Source of the DNA: Lepidostoma basale
Lineage: Eukaryota > Arthropoda > Insecta > Trichoptera > Lepidostomatidae
Length of the DNA stretch: 64,000 nt
Assembly (NCBI GenBank): GCA_022606425.2
Contig: JAHDVF020000442.1
Span: forward strand, 372,001 to 436,000
Direction of reading: 5' to 3'
Numbering within the stretch: the stretch's first letter is position 1; each line of letters begins with the position of its first letter. Below are positions 20,806-32,344 of the stretch, piece after piece. The notes beneath the pieces were generated by a model. It did not search any database. It worked only from the letters and a program-made list of their open reading frames with translations, and had not been told where the DNA came from. A program made the position numbers and the translations under genes.

Positions 20806-21635
20806 TTTTATTCATTTATATATATTAATGCATTACAATTTATGATAGATTTCTTCCGAGTTTATTGAATGTATCATTCTCGTATGCATCTGTAATACAA
20901 AAAAAAAATAATGCATAACACAGACCAGTGTCTGACTTTAAGGGGTAGACATATTGCGTATCCGCTTTTAAGCAGTGCAAAAAATCTGTTATTTTATGTT
21001 CCACTCAATATGGATGTTATTAAAATAATGATGTGTGGCTCTCATTTCTAGGTCCGGTACCTACGCAGCTCAGTCCCAGGGGACTGGTGCTGTCGCGTGC
21101 CAGCACTGACTGTTCCATATGTAGTACCTTCCAGTACCACCATGTGTCGACCAATGGACGTCAGTAATCTTTTCTAATCGTTGGGGTTTTTAATTTATTA
21201 TTACGTCTGTTTCATCGGCTCGTGATATTTTTTTTTATCCATCGGGCACTTGATAATTGTAACGAATATTTATATATTATTTTAAACCTCTAATTATTAA
21301 GTGTTTAAATTTGGAACACTGTTATTACGTATCACAATTTATTTATACTATTTGCAACGCGTAAATTCATTTATTTATTATTTATTTTATTTGACACATT
21401 CACAATTAGCCAACCAAAATCTACATTAAGTTTCAAGGTTTGTTTGTTTGTTTTATATTATAGAACAAAATTCTAAATATTCCAGAAACGTTCTCGAGCA
21501 TGGGCATCATGTGCATTTCGAATTACTTTCGCAAAACATCGATGTATTCATCTCTTGCTCTCTCGTATTCAAAAATATTCTCGTACTCTTTCTTTGAGGA
21601 AATTCGGGTTTTTGCATATTAATTTATGTACCATA
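20806..21635. other. Intergenic stretch, no gene recognised
   Basis: AT-rich with a GC-richer patch at 21050-21190; no supported exon. Confidence 0.35.
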
Positions 21636-21639
21636 AATG

Positions 21640-21715
21640 CAATTGTCGCGACAGCTGTTTCGCCAACCCATGTTGGCATCATCATGTGTTACAAACAAGT
21701 TGTTTGAACACTGAT
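21640..21715 (-). ncRNA. Altered hammerhead-like motif
   Basis: Minus strand ATGATGA replaces CTGATGA (C3 to A), stem II GCCAAC/GTTGGC is intact, as is GAAACAGCTGTCGC. A short distal helix I (TTTGT with ACAA) can still pair around the predicted cleavage site. The lost core C should abolish cleavage. Confidence 0.45.
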
Positions 21716-21759
21716 GTAAATAATGTAAATAAAGTAGTATCCGGATGTCATAAGCCGTG

Positions 21760-22300
21760 ATGATGGAGTGTTCTGTAGAGTGACTTTTTTTTTTGTGGAA
21801 GGTGGGGAATCTTTCATGAGACTCCCTATGACCCATGCCAAGTAGGGTTGTGTCAGATTCTTACTGACCAAACCCCACCCCCTCTGCCTATCGTACACTT
21901 GCCTTCCGGTAACTGCTTTTACGCATTGACTTCGGAGGGCAGCTGTACTTGCATTAGAGCACCATCATATATTTTCTTCTCCCACTTCATCGTTGTCTCG
22001 GTGGATGTTTCTTTTGGACTGGTGGATATAAGGATCCATCAGTCCGTTGGTCGGTTGGGTGCGCTAGTGGCAGGCTCTTCCAGCCTTCTAATACGCTCCG
22101 CTTCCTCTTTTGTGCCGATGACGTAGTCAGCAAATACCATCCAGCTATTCCACGCTTGGCTGTCTGTACCGTGACCTACGCATGACTAAGCTTACCCCAC
22201 CTTTGGGTGTGGGTTGCATCATCCTTATCCTCCCCCCTCCTCTAGTTCTCCCCCGCACCCGACAGTCAGTCTCCCGCTGTGTTTGAGTTTCAACGTGTGA
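21760..22300. other. Unclassified GC-rich repeat candidate
   Basis: A GC-rich block with C-rich runs near 22230 and short minus-strand frames (LTQPYLAWVIGSLMKDSPP). It looks like old transposon sequence, but I cannot assign it to a family. Confidence 0.3.
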
Positions 22301-22304
22301 TCTC

Positions 22305-22475
22305 GTAGTTTCAAAAAAAATCTGATTATTTTTACAGTACTGTAGAGTAATGTAAGCCTTTTTATGTACATTTACTACAAACATAATTGTTTGCAGTAAA
22401 ATTTGTAATTTCAAAATCAATAATTTATTTTGCTAAAAGAATTAGCGCCTGTTTGATTATCCGGAAAAATCTGTA
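22305..22475. repeat. Dispersed repeat shared with 34440-34620
   Basis: Both loci share TCTGATTATTTT, CAGTACTGTA, TAATGT and AGCCTTTTTATGTACAT, then AAAAGAATTAG and CTTGTTTGATT-like words in the same order. This copy ends GATTATCCGGAAAAATC, resembling pogo/Tigger-type interior ends. Confidence 0.5.
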
Positions 22476-22493
22476 ATAGAATAAGTCTACATT

Positions 22494-22880
22494 CTTCTTC
22501 TTCTTCTTCTCCGGTGCTACAACCCTTGGTGGGTCTTGGCCTTCTCCAAGAAACGTCTCCATCCCGTTCTGTCTCTGGCCGCCACCTCCCAGTCTTGCTG
22601 CTCCAGGACACGACAATCTGCCACGGCACCATCCAGCCATCGCAGTCTTGGCCTACCGATGCTTCTTCGCCCTGCTGGATTGTCATACAACACTCTTTTG
22701 GGGGGCTCCAGATCTCCCATGCGGTGTAAGTGCCCTAGCCAGCGCAGTCTGTTAATCTTTATAAACTTGACCACGCTGACGTCCTGGTATAGATCGTAGA
22801 GCTCTGTGTTGTATCTCCTTCTCCACGTCTGACCATCCTTAACGGGTCCGAAGATTCTGTAGAGGATCTTCCTTTCCTAA
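22494..22880 (-). pseudogene. LINE family D ORF2 C-terminal fragment
   Basis: An open minus-strand frame (22774-22517) reads KFIKINRLRWLGHLHRMGDL, PPKRVLYDNPAGRRSIGRPR and LRWLDGAVADCRVLEQQDWE with DRTGWRRFLEKA, followed by the 3' tail (GAA)n at 22494-22512. The I-RLRWLGH--RM and G-RSIGRP--RW--D blocks are the C-terminus of RTE-like LINEs. Confidence 0.8.
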
Positions 22881-23329
22881 TAAGTCCACATTAATAAATT
22901 ATTACGTCACCAAGTGAGACGTAAAAGAAAAAGAAGAAAATATATTGAGTATCAAGCTAATGAAATATTTCCAGCTTAAAAAATCCCACATAAACTCACT
23001 GATTTACATAATACAATTCATCGTGTAAGCCAGATAAGCATGGTCGTACATTAATATAAATTCATAAATAATGGAGCGCTGAAAATTTTAAGGAAATTAA
23101 ACAAGACTTTATGAAACCGCGCCACTCCAAAGAAATGCCCATTAAGATAATATTTCGTAAGTTTTTTTTTTAACAAAAACATTCGACAAATCGGATGTGT
23201 TTTATTTTATTTTTCTACTTCTGATTTTTGTAGATCTTCTGATATGTTCAGACTGGATATCAATGTTGATCCTGTGATGAAAGCATCCAACTTTATCTCC
23301 ATCTGTTTGGTGAACGTCCTGATAGTTCA

Positions 23330-23550
23330 CGGCTCTCTGGAGTCTCGTGCATCACGATCTATGTGGTCCCTCCAGAATCGTTTTCCGTCCCTATCCATCT
23401 CATAGTGTCATCAACATTGCAGGTTCCGCGAATCTCTCCGTTAGATATCCTGTCTCTAAGCGTTGTACCCAAGATGGGTCGCAATGTTTTCATTTCTGAT
23501 GTTCTAAGGGGATGTTTCAAGTCGTAATGAGTCTGATGCATGACCATTTT
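23330..23550 (-). pseudogene. LINE ORF2 fragment
   Basis: Minus-strand frame with LRTSEMKTLRPILGTTLRDR and ISNGEIRGTCNVDD, the EMK-LR-I-G-T-RDRI-N-EIR block of LINE C-termini. Only about 60 residues remain. Confidence 0.5.
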
Positions 23551-23744
23551 TCAATTTTTAAATTACCGTGACAACACCTATATTGTTATTAATATAGCTG
23601 ATTAAAAATATATATAAAATTACGAATTTGAATAAATAAAACTTGTTAAAAAAACATATATACCAAAAATAATATTAACAACATAATTATATTTATTGTT
23701 TCTCGAACAATGATACATAATTCCATATTAAATCGTAAATACAA

Positions 23745-23937
23745 ATTAAAAAATCCGTTGTTATGATTTTTTATTTTATTTTATGGGAATGACATGTTTC
23801 GCCTTACGGCAGCAATATCAAATGTTTACATTAATAAAAACATTTGATAATGCGTTAGTAAGGTGAAACATGCCATTCCCATAAAATATTATATATTAAA
23901 ACTTATAGAACTATCAACTATTGTAACTATCAACTCT
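23745..23937. repeat. Penelope-like foldback repeat
   Basis: Arms 23757-23830 and 23840-23935 are inverted copies: GGGAATGACATGTTTCGCCT and its inverse GTGAAACATGCCATTCCCAT, with TTGATAATGCGTTAGTAAGG next to GAAA. TTGATAA stands where hammerheads have CTGATGA, so both conserved C3 and G8 are changed. Confidence 0.6.
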
Positions 23938-24299
23938 AAAATATAAAAAAATAAAATGATTCTTCGTGGTTTCGGATAACATTGATTTCCATTTTTAGCA
24001 TATAACATACTTGACTTCTTCTTTCTGTGTCTTGTCAGGTCTCCCTAACGTTGACTATCACCCTTGAGTAGGCCTCATGGTGATGACCTGGAAAAAAATA
24101 TCCAGAGTGGTATCCCCTTGCCTTCTCTGGAGGATTTTCTGTCGGGGTTACATTCTCTTAGCTAGGTATATCCAGTTTTATGGCGCTGGAAGCTCGCCAT
24201 TCGTCCTCTCTCTATCTGCTATGGCACTAAGTAATATGTGCCACATTGCCCGGGGTTCGCGGGGTCTTTAAAAAGACCTCTCGTGGACGCTAGAGAGTT

Positions 24300-24914
24300 G
24301 GACTTGATAGTAGTGTTGCTGTTGTAAATGCAATATGGCGCCTTACGACATTTTGTAGAGGCATACTTGACTACTCGTATATAAATTTTGTTGTATATAA
24401 CTCGTATGATAAATAGCATTTTTTGTTATTCTTTTGAAACTGTATTATCAATTTTCACTTTTATTTTCATTAAGTTGTTGTTAATATTTGAGTAGTTAAC
24501 TGTACAGAGATTCGATGTATTTATTTGATAAATTCAATACATTTGAAACGTCCCGTCTTATTGCGGTAAAAGAGAGTCGCGTTGAATCCCAGGAGGTCGG
24601 TCCTTTCAAGCAGAATCTCAGAAGAACCACAGAGATTTATTGTGAGCCTAACTTTAATTTCCATAAACACTCCGCCAGTATCCCCGGAGAGGCAGCCTAC
24701 CCACCCACACTGTCGTACTCTAGATCTAGAAATGCGACAATAGATACTTTTCAATTCATTAGCGCCACACAGACAGATGTTCTAGCGTAAAATTTTAAAT
24801 ATTTAATTAAAACCACAGCAGATATTATAAAATCCTATTTGCATTAGTATTTAGTTTTTTGTCATATTTTGATTCTGGTTCTGATTTTGAAAATTTGGTT
24901 TGGTTCATGTGGTG
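24300..24914. other. Intergenic stretch, no gene recognised
   Basis: Contains overlapping open frames of about 80-90 codons on both strands at 24515-24790 without recognised motifs. I do not call a gene. Confidence 0.3.
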
Positions 24915-25528
24915 CTCTCGTAAATTTGGAGAAATTACGTGTATAAGTGAATTGTTTTGGTCAATTTGATTGTTGCCGCACTTTATAATAATTAATTGTG
25001 ACACGTAATACGTTTGTACTGTTTTGATGTCAAAATTATACAAGTTTTTTCGTTTATATAAAGAATTTTGACAGGTGTAAAAATAAAATTTTCATTTGTT
25101 CCAATGACAATTTGAATAATTTCTTCAATATTTTTTTAAAGTTATTGCTGGTGTTGGTCGGTTTTAAGTGTCTAATTACTGCTAATTAAAAAAAGGTGGA
25201 TACAAGGAACATCAATTAAATCATATAATAGACAATATGTGCACCAACTAAAAATAACATTTTGTGTTCAATTATTTTTATTTTGTTATTTTATTTTATA
25301 TCATTGTATTTTATATTATTTGTTTTAGATTTATTTTGTGGATGTTGGAAGATCGAAGTGTGCGTGGGAGATGCCTATTGGTGGCGATGAGATTCGCAAC
25401 CCATCACACCGCGTCTCCCGCAGGGCGAAAAGAGAAGGATGGAGTTCCGCATCGGTTAAAGTGTGACAGTCCATTCTTTCTGCCTACCCTTTCGGGGAGA
25501 CGGCGTGATGGTTAGTTAGTTAGTTATT
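24915..25528 (+). mobile_element. Non-autonomous element with LINE-T tail (full plus copy)
   Basis: Starts near AAATTTGGAGAAATTACGTG, continues AGTGAATTGTTTTGGTCAAT, and ends with GATCGAAGTGTGCGTGGGAG, the LINE-T tail box CAGTCCATTCTTTCTGCCTA and TTAG repeats at about 25509-25525. It is co-linear with 20707-20001. Confidence 0.7.
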
Positions 25529-26084
25529 TATTACATTAGTTTTCTAGAAGTGTTATTACTTTTTATAATTGTTTCACCTTACTAAGGAATATTCAAATAA
25601 TGCCCTATACACTCACATAAAATATTATGAAACATATATTAAAATTTTTAAATTAATTTTAAAAGTATTATATAATATACATATTGTTTAATTGAATTCT
25701 TAAAACGCGTGTGTTAAACTATAGTCTGTTATGTCATCTATCTAGTTTCCTTCAACACATATTAATTTAAAACTTTTAATTATTAATTTCTGATAAAATT
25801 GAGAACTATAAATGTCCGTGCGTGTCCCGCTAAAGTTTCAATAGATTTTTTCGAATATCAATAATTTCCCCAAAGTATTATATTACGTAAATATATACAA
25901 ATGTATAGGAAGTGTTATTCTATTGCCCCAATAAGTAAAATTCCCTTATCGGGTGTTCAATAGTTTCTTGCCTACTAATACCACTAAGATATCACGAGTA
26001 ATAAATATTATGAACGTTTTATTTTTCGCACAATCCGCGAATTTCGATTAGTATTTTACCGTACATTTTTGGAAAATATGGAAA

Positions 26085-27125
26085 ATAAACGAAGTGTTTG
26101 AAGGCCGCAGAAGAGATGGGCCGACGATGTAGCCTCAGTAGCTGGTAAACAGATTGGGTAAGAAAGGCGAGCTCAGGAAGAAGTGGAAACGTTTGAAAGA
26201 GGCCTATTTCCAGCAGGATGAAGAGATGAAGGTGAAGATTAGCTTGCATCAAAATAAGGGATGTGATATCTCCGAAGCTGTTCACTTGTGCTTTGGAAGA
26301 TATATTTGAAACTCTGGACTGGTCTGAACGTGGCCTCAACATAAATGGCGAATACATTTCTCACCTTCGTTTTGCGGATGACATTGTCATTCTGGCGGAA
26401 TCTGTGAGGGAACTAGAAGGCATGCTAGATGAACTGAACACTAAATCCAGACGAGTGGGTCTCGGAATGAATTTGGACAAGACGAAAGTCATGTATAATG
26501 AACATATTATCCCGAGATCAGTAACCGTCGATAGGTCGGCTCTCGAAGTGTTACAAGAATACACAAATCTTGGCCAAATCATACAATTAGGATTAAACAA
26601 TTTCGAGAAAGAAGTCGACAGAAGAATTCAGTTGGGTTAGGCAGCCTTTGGAAAATTACGTCATGTTCTCACTTCCCAAATACCACAATGCCTCAAGACT
26701 AAAGTCTTCAACCAGTGCGTCTTACCAGTCATGACGTACGGAGCCGAGACGTGGACACTGACAAAAGGTCTAGTCTACAGATTCAAGGAGCCATGCTTGG
26801 AATTACCTTTAGGGACAGATTTAGAAACGAATTTATTCGACAACAAACCAAGGTGACTGAGGTGGCTCTGTAGATAGGCGGGTTGAAGTGGTGGTGGGCT
26901 GGCCATGTCTGACGGAGAACCGACAGCCGATGGGGAAGACGGGATCTGGAGTGGAGACCGCGTACAGGATTCCGTAGAGTTGGACGTCCCCCTGCCCGCT
27001 GGATCGACGATCAAAAGAGGATTGCTGGACATGGATGAATGGGAGCGGCAATGGATAGGGGCGGTGGCGTGCTTTGGGAGAAGCCTACGTTCAGCAGTGG
27101 ATGACAGACGGCAGTAGGTTGTAAC
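26085..27125 (+). pseudogene. RTE-like reverse-transcriptase remnant
   Basis: Frame 26263-26640 reads ISPKLFTCALEDIFETLDWS, then LRFADDIVILAESVRELEGM (FADD is the RT catalytic box) and GLGMNLDKTKVMYNEHI, typical of the RTE/BovB-like palm. It continues after a stop as AAFGKLRHVLTSQIPQCLK and VLPVMTYGAETWTLTK, then degenerates. Upstream, 26090-26240 reads RRWADDVASVAGKQ-like and LRKKWKRLKEAYFQQ residues, a LINE C-terminus placed before the RT part. So two elements are joined, or one is rearranged. Confidence 0.8.
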
Positions 27126-27449
27126 AAAAATTTTGTGCAAAATTTAAGTGGTGACCACTCTAATTATTTTTTCTAACGTCACTCTGTCAACAGTATGGAT
27201 GTGATTTGTTATTATTTATGTTGTGCGTGGCACATTGCCTGCGTATCATCTTTTATCTATCGCTTAATGAAGGTCTGCACCAGGCCAGACTCGTGTCTGC
27301 ATGGTCACCATAATTGTTCTGGACTTCAAGCGGGGTGGACATACGTTTGAATAATTTTGTGCCAACTTGGTGATATCGGATTCATGAAATATTTAACGTA
27401 AGTAAAATAACTATTTAACTTATATTACTACCAATTAGTATTAAATATA
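27126..27449. other. Intergenic stretch
   Basis: No feature recognised. Confidence 0.3.
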
Positions 27450-28230
27450 ACTAACTAACTAACTAACCATAACGCCATCTCCCCGAAGGGGTAGGCAGAA
27501 AGAATGGACTGCCACACTTTTCTTTCCTGACATATTTCTCTCGATTCCTCAACATTCATACATCGTGTCATGCACGCGCGTCGATTTCTCTGACTCCTCA
27601 CATGGCCAACATTCAATATTTGATTTATTTGATCGTGCCTCGTTTTCCTCGGTCTTCCTCTATTTCTGGTTGATTTACATCGTTAATATATTATTTTTTC
27701 CATTCTTTCTTCATTCATTATCTCCATATGTCCAAACCATCTTAATAATCCTTTCATTATTTTGTTCATAACACCATCATTCGCACCGCATTCACTTCTT
27801 ATATTTTCATTCGACACTCTATCATACACAGAATATCACACATTCGTCTAAGAGATCTTGCATTTATTCTACTTTTCACGTCTTTTACATATACCTTCTT
27901 CACCATTCTGTCTTCACTCATTCTTTCCATGTGTCCAAACCATCTTAACGACCCTTTCATTATTTGGTCATAACACTTTCATTCGTACCGCATTCACTTC
28001 TTATATTTACATTTGACAATCATTTACAGATTTACCACACATTCTTCTTAGAGATCTCATTTCTACTGCATTTATTCTACTTTCATTCATTTTGACAATT
28101 TCATGCTTCACTTCCATACATAAGGGTCGCCACAAGAACACCATTTTGCACTCCCATCTTAGCTTTTTTGGATAGGCTTTTTTTGCGATGACAACTTTAA
28201 GTGCACCATTTACTCTGTTGCCTGCGTATT
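27450..28230 (-). pseudogene. LINE family T, two overlapping 3' fragments
   Basis: The first part (27450-27870) runs from the CTAA tail back to the RRMCG block. At about 27880 the sequence restarts in the VYVKD-like segment and runs again through the same WFGH and RRMCG blocks to GNKVNGAL at about 28225. The region thus holds two partial copies in the same orientation joined by deletion or nested insertion. Confidence 0.7.
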
Positions 28231-28377
28231 AATATTATTTAAAATAATGCCACACCACAAATTAAGTGCTTCCTACGAAAGTATAAATTATTTGTTTTTA
28301 TTAATTTTGTTTTATTCATCAATTATGTAAATAAATATTAATCATAAAAAAAATCTACTTGAACAATGATATAAAAC

Positions 28378-28580
28378 TCCATATTAAATAAATAATACGA
28401 ATGGAAACGTCAGTTTTCTAGAAGTTTTATTATATTTTATGGGAATGACATGTTTCGCCCTTCTAAGGCATTATCAAATGATAAAAGATTTGATAATGCC
28501 TTAGAAGTGCGAAACATGTCATTCCCATAAAATATAATAAAACTTCTAGAAAATTGTCGTTTTAATTCGTATTAATTACA
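28378..28580. repeat. Near-perfect Penelope-like foldback
   Basis: Arms of about 89 bp (28393-28481 and 28486-28576): GTTTTCTAGAAGTTTTATTA, TTTTATGGGAATGACATG, TTTCGCCCTTCTAAGGCATT, and the inverse. The centre is ATCAAATGATAAAAGATTTGAT. GAAACATGTC boxes lie in both arms next to stems like GCCTTAGAAGTGC. Confidence 0.75.
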
Positions 28581-28914
28581 GTTTAACTCGGTTATTACGA
28601 TCACGGAAATAGCGAGATCTCGGATGTAACGAGGAAACAGATCATTCATGTCTTCGTATTTTGGGTAATTTTATAAACAATTAAAAATACGTATTCTCTG
28701 GTATAACGACCAATGCTTAGCAAAGTTTAGAAGTCCTATCTTCTTAGTAATAACCAAGTTCGACTGTATACGCTTTATTAAAGAAATTTTGTATAAAAAT
28801 GTTCATTACTTGCAATGAACTTCTACCAAGAAATTAAAAAAATTAATATTTAATTAAACAAATAAATTTTATATTTTCATAAGAAGCTTTTTTTTTAATT
28901 TATAAACTATATAA

Positions 28915-29075
28915 CTAACCATCACGCCGTCTCCGAAGCGGTAGTCATAAAGAAATCATAGCCACAATGTATTTCCTGACATACTTCTCTTGATTCTTCT
29001 GTATTCATACATCGTGTCATGCACCCACATCGATTTCTATTACTCCTCACGTGGCCGAAATTTGTGAAATGATTT
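28915..29075 (-). repeat. LINE family T 3' tail remnant
   Basis: CTAACCATCACGCCGTCTCC, decayed CMNVEE and RNRCACM coding segments on the minus strand, ending at CACGTGGCCGAAATT. No open frame. Confidence 0.6.
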
Positions 29076-29093
29076 TTTTTTGTAATATAAAAA

Positions 29094-29612
29094 CTAACTA
29101 ACTAACTAACCATCACGCCATTTCCCCGGAGGGGTGGGCAGAGAGAATGGATCGCCATAATGATCTGTCCTGACATACTCTCGGGCTTCCTCTACATTCA
29201 TACATCGTACCATGCACGCACGTCGATTTTTCCGACTTCGAATGTGGCCGCCTTTTAGTAATTGATTAATTTGGTCATGCCATGTTTTCCTCGATCGTCC
29301 TCGGCTTCTTTTTCCACTCACGCTGCTTGTGTACAACTTTTTAACCATTCTACTCTCATCCATTCGTTCCATATGTCCAAACCATCTCAGGGATCCTCTT
29401 TTAATTTTATCCATGATGCAGTCATCTGTCTTGCATTTTCTCTTATTTCATCGTTTGGTATTCTATCATACAACATTTTTTCACACATTCTTCTTAGTGA
29501 TCTAATTTCTACGGCGTATATCCTGCTTTCATCCTATTTTTGCCAGCTCCAAACTTCACTTCCATAAATGAGGGTTGGCACTAGAACTCCATTGTGTACT
29601 GCCATTTTGTAA
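29094..29612 (-). pseudogene. LINE family T 3' fragment (SVSGKRSRGR subfamily)
   Basis: The minus frame 29414-29106 reads MDKIKRGSLRWFGHMERMDE and YTSSVSGKRSRGRSRKTWHD, with a frameshift near EYVRTDHYG. It continues upstream in other frames to the MYGSEAW-like block, ending AVHNGVLVPTL-like at about 29600. Tail: three CTAA repeats at 29094-29109. Confidence 0.75.
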
Positions 29613-29619
29613 TATAAAT

Positions 29620-29960
29620 ACTGTTTAATTAATGTTCTAATTCTATTAAAATCATGCTAAGTATCAAAATAGTAAAACGTAAAAAAAAAGTTTTTGATCC
29701 CAATTGGTGTTAAACATGAAGGCCAATAACTATGAAAATGTGTAAAATGATTTAATAATATAGTGTAGTTCAAACGTTACCCTAAAGATGCCACCCGTGT
29801 TTCATGACATACTCGTATACCATATTACAATAAACTTTTTTTTTTCTATGTTTTATGTTACCACTTAGCACCTTTGTAATGAGCCTTCAATTTGTCAAAT
29901 TGCCAAATTTTTGTATTATTTGAAGAAAAAAAACATATTTAATTTTTAAAAACATTTTTA
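29620..29960. other. AT-rich stretch
   Basis: No feature recognised. Confidence 0.3.
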
Positions 29961-29964
29961 AGTA

Positions 29965-30385
29965 GAAATGAGATCTCTTAGACGAATGTGTGGATACTTT
30001 GTGTATGATAGAGTGTCGAATGAAGACAAAGAAGTGAATGCGGTGCGAATGATGGTGTCATGAACAAAATAATGAAAGGATCATTAAGATGGTTTGGACA
30101 TATGGAAAGAATGAATGAAGAAAGAATGGTAAAAAAATTATATGTTAATGATGTAAATGGAACCAGAAATAGAGGAAGACCGAGGAAAACGTGGCACGAT
30201 CAAATAAATCAAATATTGAATGTCGGCCATGTGAGGAGTCAGAGAAATCGACGCGCGTGCATGACATGATGTATGAATGTTGAGGATGCGAGAGAAATAT
30301 GTCAGGAAAGAAAAGTGTGGCAGTCCATTCTTTCTGCCTACCCCTTCGGGGAGACGGCGTGATGGTTAGTTAGTTAGTTAGTTAA
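29965..30385 (+). pseudogene. LINE family T 3' fragment, plus strand
   Basis: From the GAAATGAGATCTCTTAGACG block to TGATGGTTAGTTAGTTAG. The 69-codon frame 30060-30269 reads MNKIMKGSLRWFGHMERMNE and RNRGRPRKTWHDQINQILNV, ending at a premature stop where other copies have TRCMNVEE. It lies about 110 bp upstream of the zinc-finger exon, in its presumed intron. Confidence 0.8.
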
Positions 30386-30492
30386 AAACATATTTTTATG
30401 TACTTGAAATAAATTTTTCCTCGTAAACAATGTATTAACTGGTTATTATATAAATCTGATTAACTCATTTAATTAAAATCTTCTTTTTTTAG

Positions 30493-31500
30493 ATGACAGG
30501 AGATATATCTTTGGATTTCCCGGAACATAATGAATTCATAGACTACATGGATCTGTATGAAAATCAGTGTTATGTGGAAAGTTCTCCAGACCAGTATGGA
30601 GCTTTGGAAACTGTAAAGGATAGTAGTTCATATGACTATCATACGGAAACACTGGATAATGAAAATATAGAACTGTCCCTCTCTGATGTGTTACATCTTA
30701 ATGAAATCACCCTCAATCAAAATAACTACGATACTGAAATGATGCCGTACTCAGAACCCTACATGAATCCTAACAGCCACGAATACCAACCATCCTCGGA
30801 TATTAATGATCTTCTCAACATTGATCAAGAGCTGGACAGCTTCTTGTCAGAATCAGCATCGTCGTATGATTCGTCTTGGGACATATCCTGCTTACCAGAC
30901 AAGACAATGTTCTGCAATGAAATCTGCGACAATTTCTTAAATGAAGGACTACACCTAGCCACTCCGAATAAAAGTGAACCGCTGTATATTTTAGATGTAG
31001 ACTTATTTTCATATACAGGGGGAGAATGTAACTTTCAAAATCAGTCATTAAGTGAAGAATCAGATTATACAATAACGATAGATCCAAAATATAATTTTGT
31101 ACAAACCAGTAACACAGTTGAGATACAGCGACCTAGTACTTCAAGCGATGAGAAAATATTTCCTTGTATGTTTGACGGATGTTTCAAACTGTACCCAAAG
31201 GCTTCGCACTTAAAAGCGCATCTAAGAAGACACACGGGAGAAAAGCCATTCTTCTGCACGTGGCCTAATTGCTCGTGGAAATTTTCCCGCTCGGATGAGC
31301 TGGCTAGACATCGCCGGAGTCATTCTGGAGTCAAGCCGTACAAGTGTGATGACTGCGTGAAGTGTTTCAGCCGGTCAGACCACTTGGCCAAACATAAAAA
31401 AGTGCACAGGAAGAAACTACCGCCTCCGAGGCAGGAATATAAAAGACTACCAGTTCAAAGACCACGAGGAAGAAAGGCAATGCTCTCTGGACTCATTTAA
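30493..31500 (+). CDS. KLF15-like zinc-finger transcription factor (large 3' coding exon)
   Basis: Encodes 335 residues, a nuclear DNA-binding transcription factor of the Kruppel-like family. Three C-terminal C2H2 fingers are complete: C225/C230/H243/H247, C255/C260/H273/H277 and C285/C288/H301/H305, joined by TGEKPF and SGVKPY linkers. [38 protein letters not shown] and [15 protein letters not shown] match the KLF15 branch better than KLF6/7, whose second linker is TGAKPF; KLF proteins bind GC/CACCC boxes through such triplets. The N-terminal 220 residues are acidic, with many D/E/S/N, consistent with an activation region. The exon begins exactly after a polypyrimidine tract and AG (30491-30492), and the ATG is its first codon; an in-frame TAG spans the acceptor. 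So at least one upstream, probably non-coding, exon must exist, not located here. A stop follows SGLI. KLF15 orthology is inference from fingers alone. Confidence 0.85.
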   Translation: MTGDISLDFPEHNEFIDYMDLYENQCYVESSPDQYGALETVKDSSSYDYHTETLDNENIELSLSDVLHLNEITLNQNNYDTEMMPYSEPYMNPNSHEYQPSSDINDLLNIDQELDSFLSESASSYDSSWDISCLPDKTMFCNEICDNFLNEGLHLATPNKSEPLYILDVDLFSYTGGECNFQNQSLSEESDYTITIDPKYNFVQTSNTVEIQRPSTSSDEKIFPCMFDGCFKLYPKASHLKAHLRRHTGEKPFFCTWPNCSWKFSRSDELARHRRSHSGVKPYKCDDCVKCFSRSDHLAKHKKVHRKKLPPPRQEYKRLPVQRPRGRKAMLSGLI

Positions 31501-31690
31501 TGTTCTGATACTATCCAAAATGTATTACCCAAGAAGTGAAAGACAATAGTTGTTAATGTTTGTTCTTTCGGTAACAAATCTACAATTAATTATTATGGGA
31601 CAATCAATTTAATAACTTGTGTTTATGTTGGTATAGTGAAGTACTTCTAAATTTTAAATAGTACATAAACATTTTTTTTAATAACTTATT
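31501..31690 (+). other. Probable 3' untranslated region of the KLF15-like gene
   Basis: AT-rich sequence after the stop codon. No clear AATAAA was found before the LINE fragment starts at about 31690, so the transcript end is not placed. Confidence 0.4.
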
Positions 31691-32250
31691 TTTACAATCC
31701 TTCAGATTGGCCTGCACCAAGCTTCACTCGTTCCCTCCACTCAGTCCTGTCTCCAGCCAGTCTTTTCATTTCTGTGTAGCTGCTACAGCGAATATCTCTT
31801 ATCGCCTGATGCCTAACATCATCCCAAGTGAGGCCTGCTGCTTTAACATCGTCCTGCAGGGCTCTTCTCCAGCTGGCTCTAGGTCTGCCTTGTTTCCTCT
31901 TTCCCCAGTCTTGTCTTTCAATCAGTCTAGTGCACCGAGCGATGCAGGCTGGGTTCCGTCTCAGAGTGTGACTGATCTACTGTCATTTGCGTCTAGCGAC
32001 TTGTTCTCTAATTGGCTTTTCGCCTGCCATGGCCCAGAGAATGGCATTTGACACTGTTTGGGGCCAATAGATCTTGAATATTGAACGAAGGTACCTATTT
32101 ATAAACACCTGGAGTTTTCCAATAACGTCCGCGGTAGATTTCCAAGTCTCACATCCGTACAGCAGTACGCTTTTAACGCTACTGCTGAATATTTGGAGCT
32201 TGAGCTTTCTCGAAATGATACTGGAATGCCATACAGGGCGAAGCAAAGCG
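31690..32250 (-). pseudogene. LINE family G ORF2 C-terminal fragment
   Basis: The minus frame 32246-31983 reads KLQIFSSSVKSVLLYGCETW, KSTADVIGKLQVFINRYLRS and IFKIYWPQTVSNAILW; downstream frames carry RRKW-IGH-like and WRRALQDDVKAAG-like residues toward the 3' end. This LLYG-ETW, LQ-FINR-LR-I--I-WP--I-N--LW order is the hallmark of a widespread animal LINE family. Confidence 0.75.
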
Positions 32251-32344
32251 AATGCTGAGATTTATAACACAATTAAGAAAACTTGTAAAACTTCACAAAT
32301 TAATTTGTAAAAAGTTTAATTTTCATATTTCATTTTCGCTGCTA

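Noticed and set aside
24515..24790. Overlapping open frames on both strands (77-91 codons)
   Set aside because: No family resemblance and opposite-strand overlap; not enough to call a gene.
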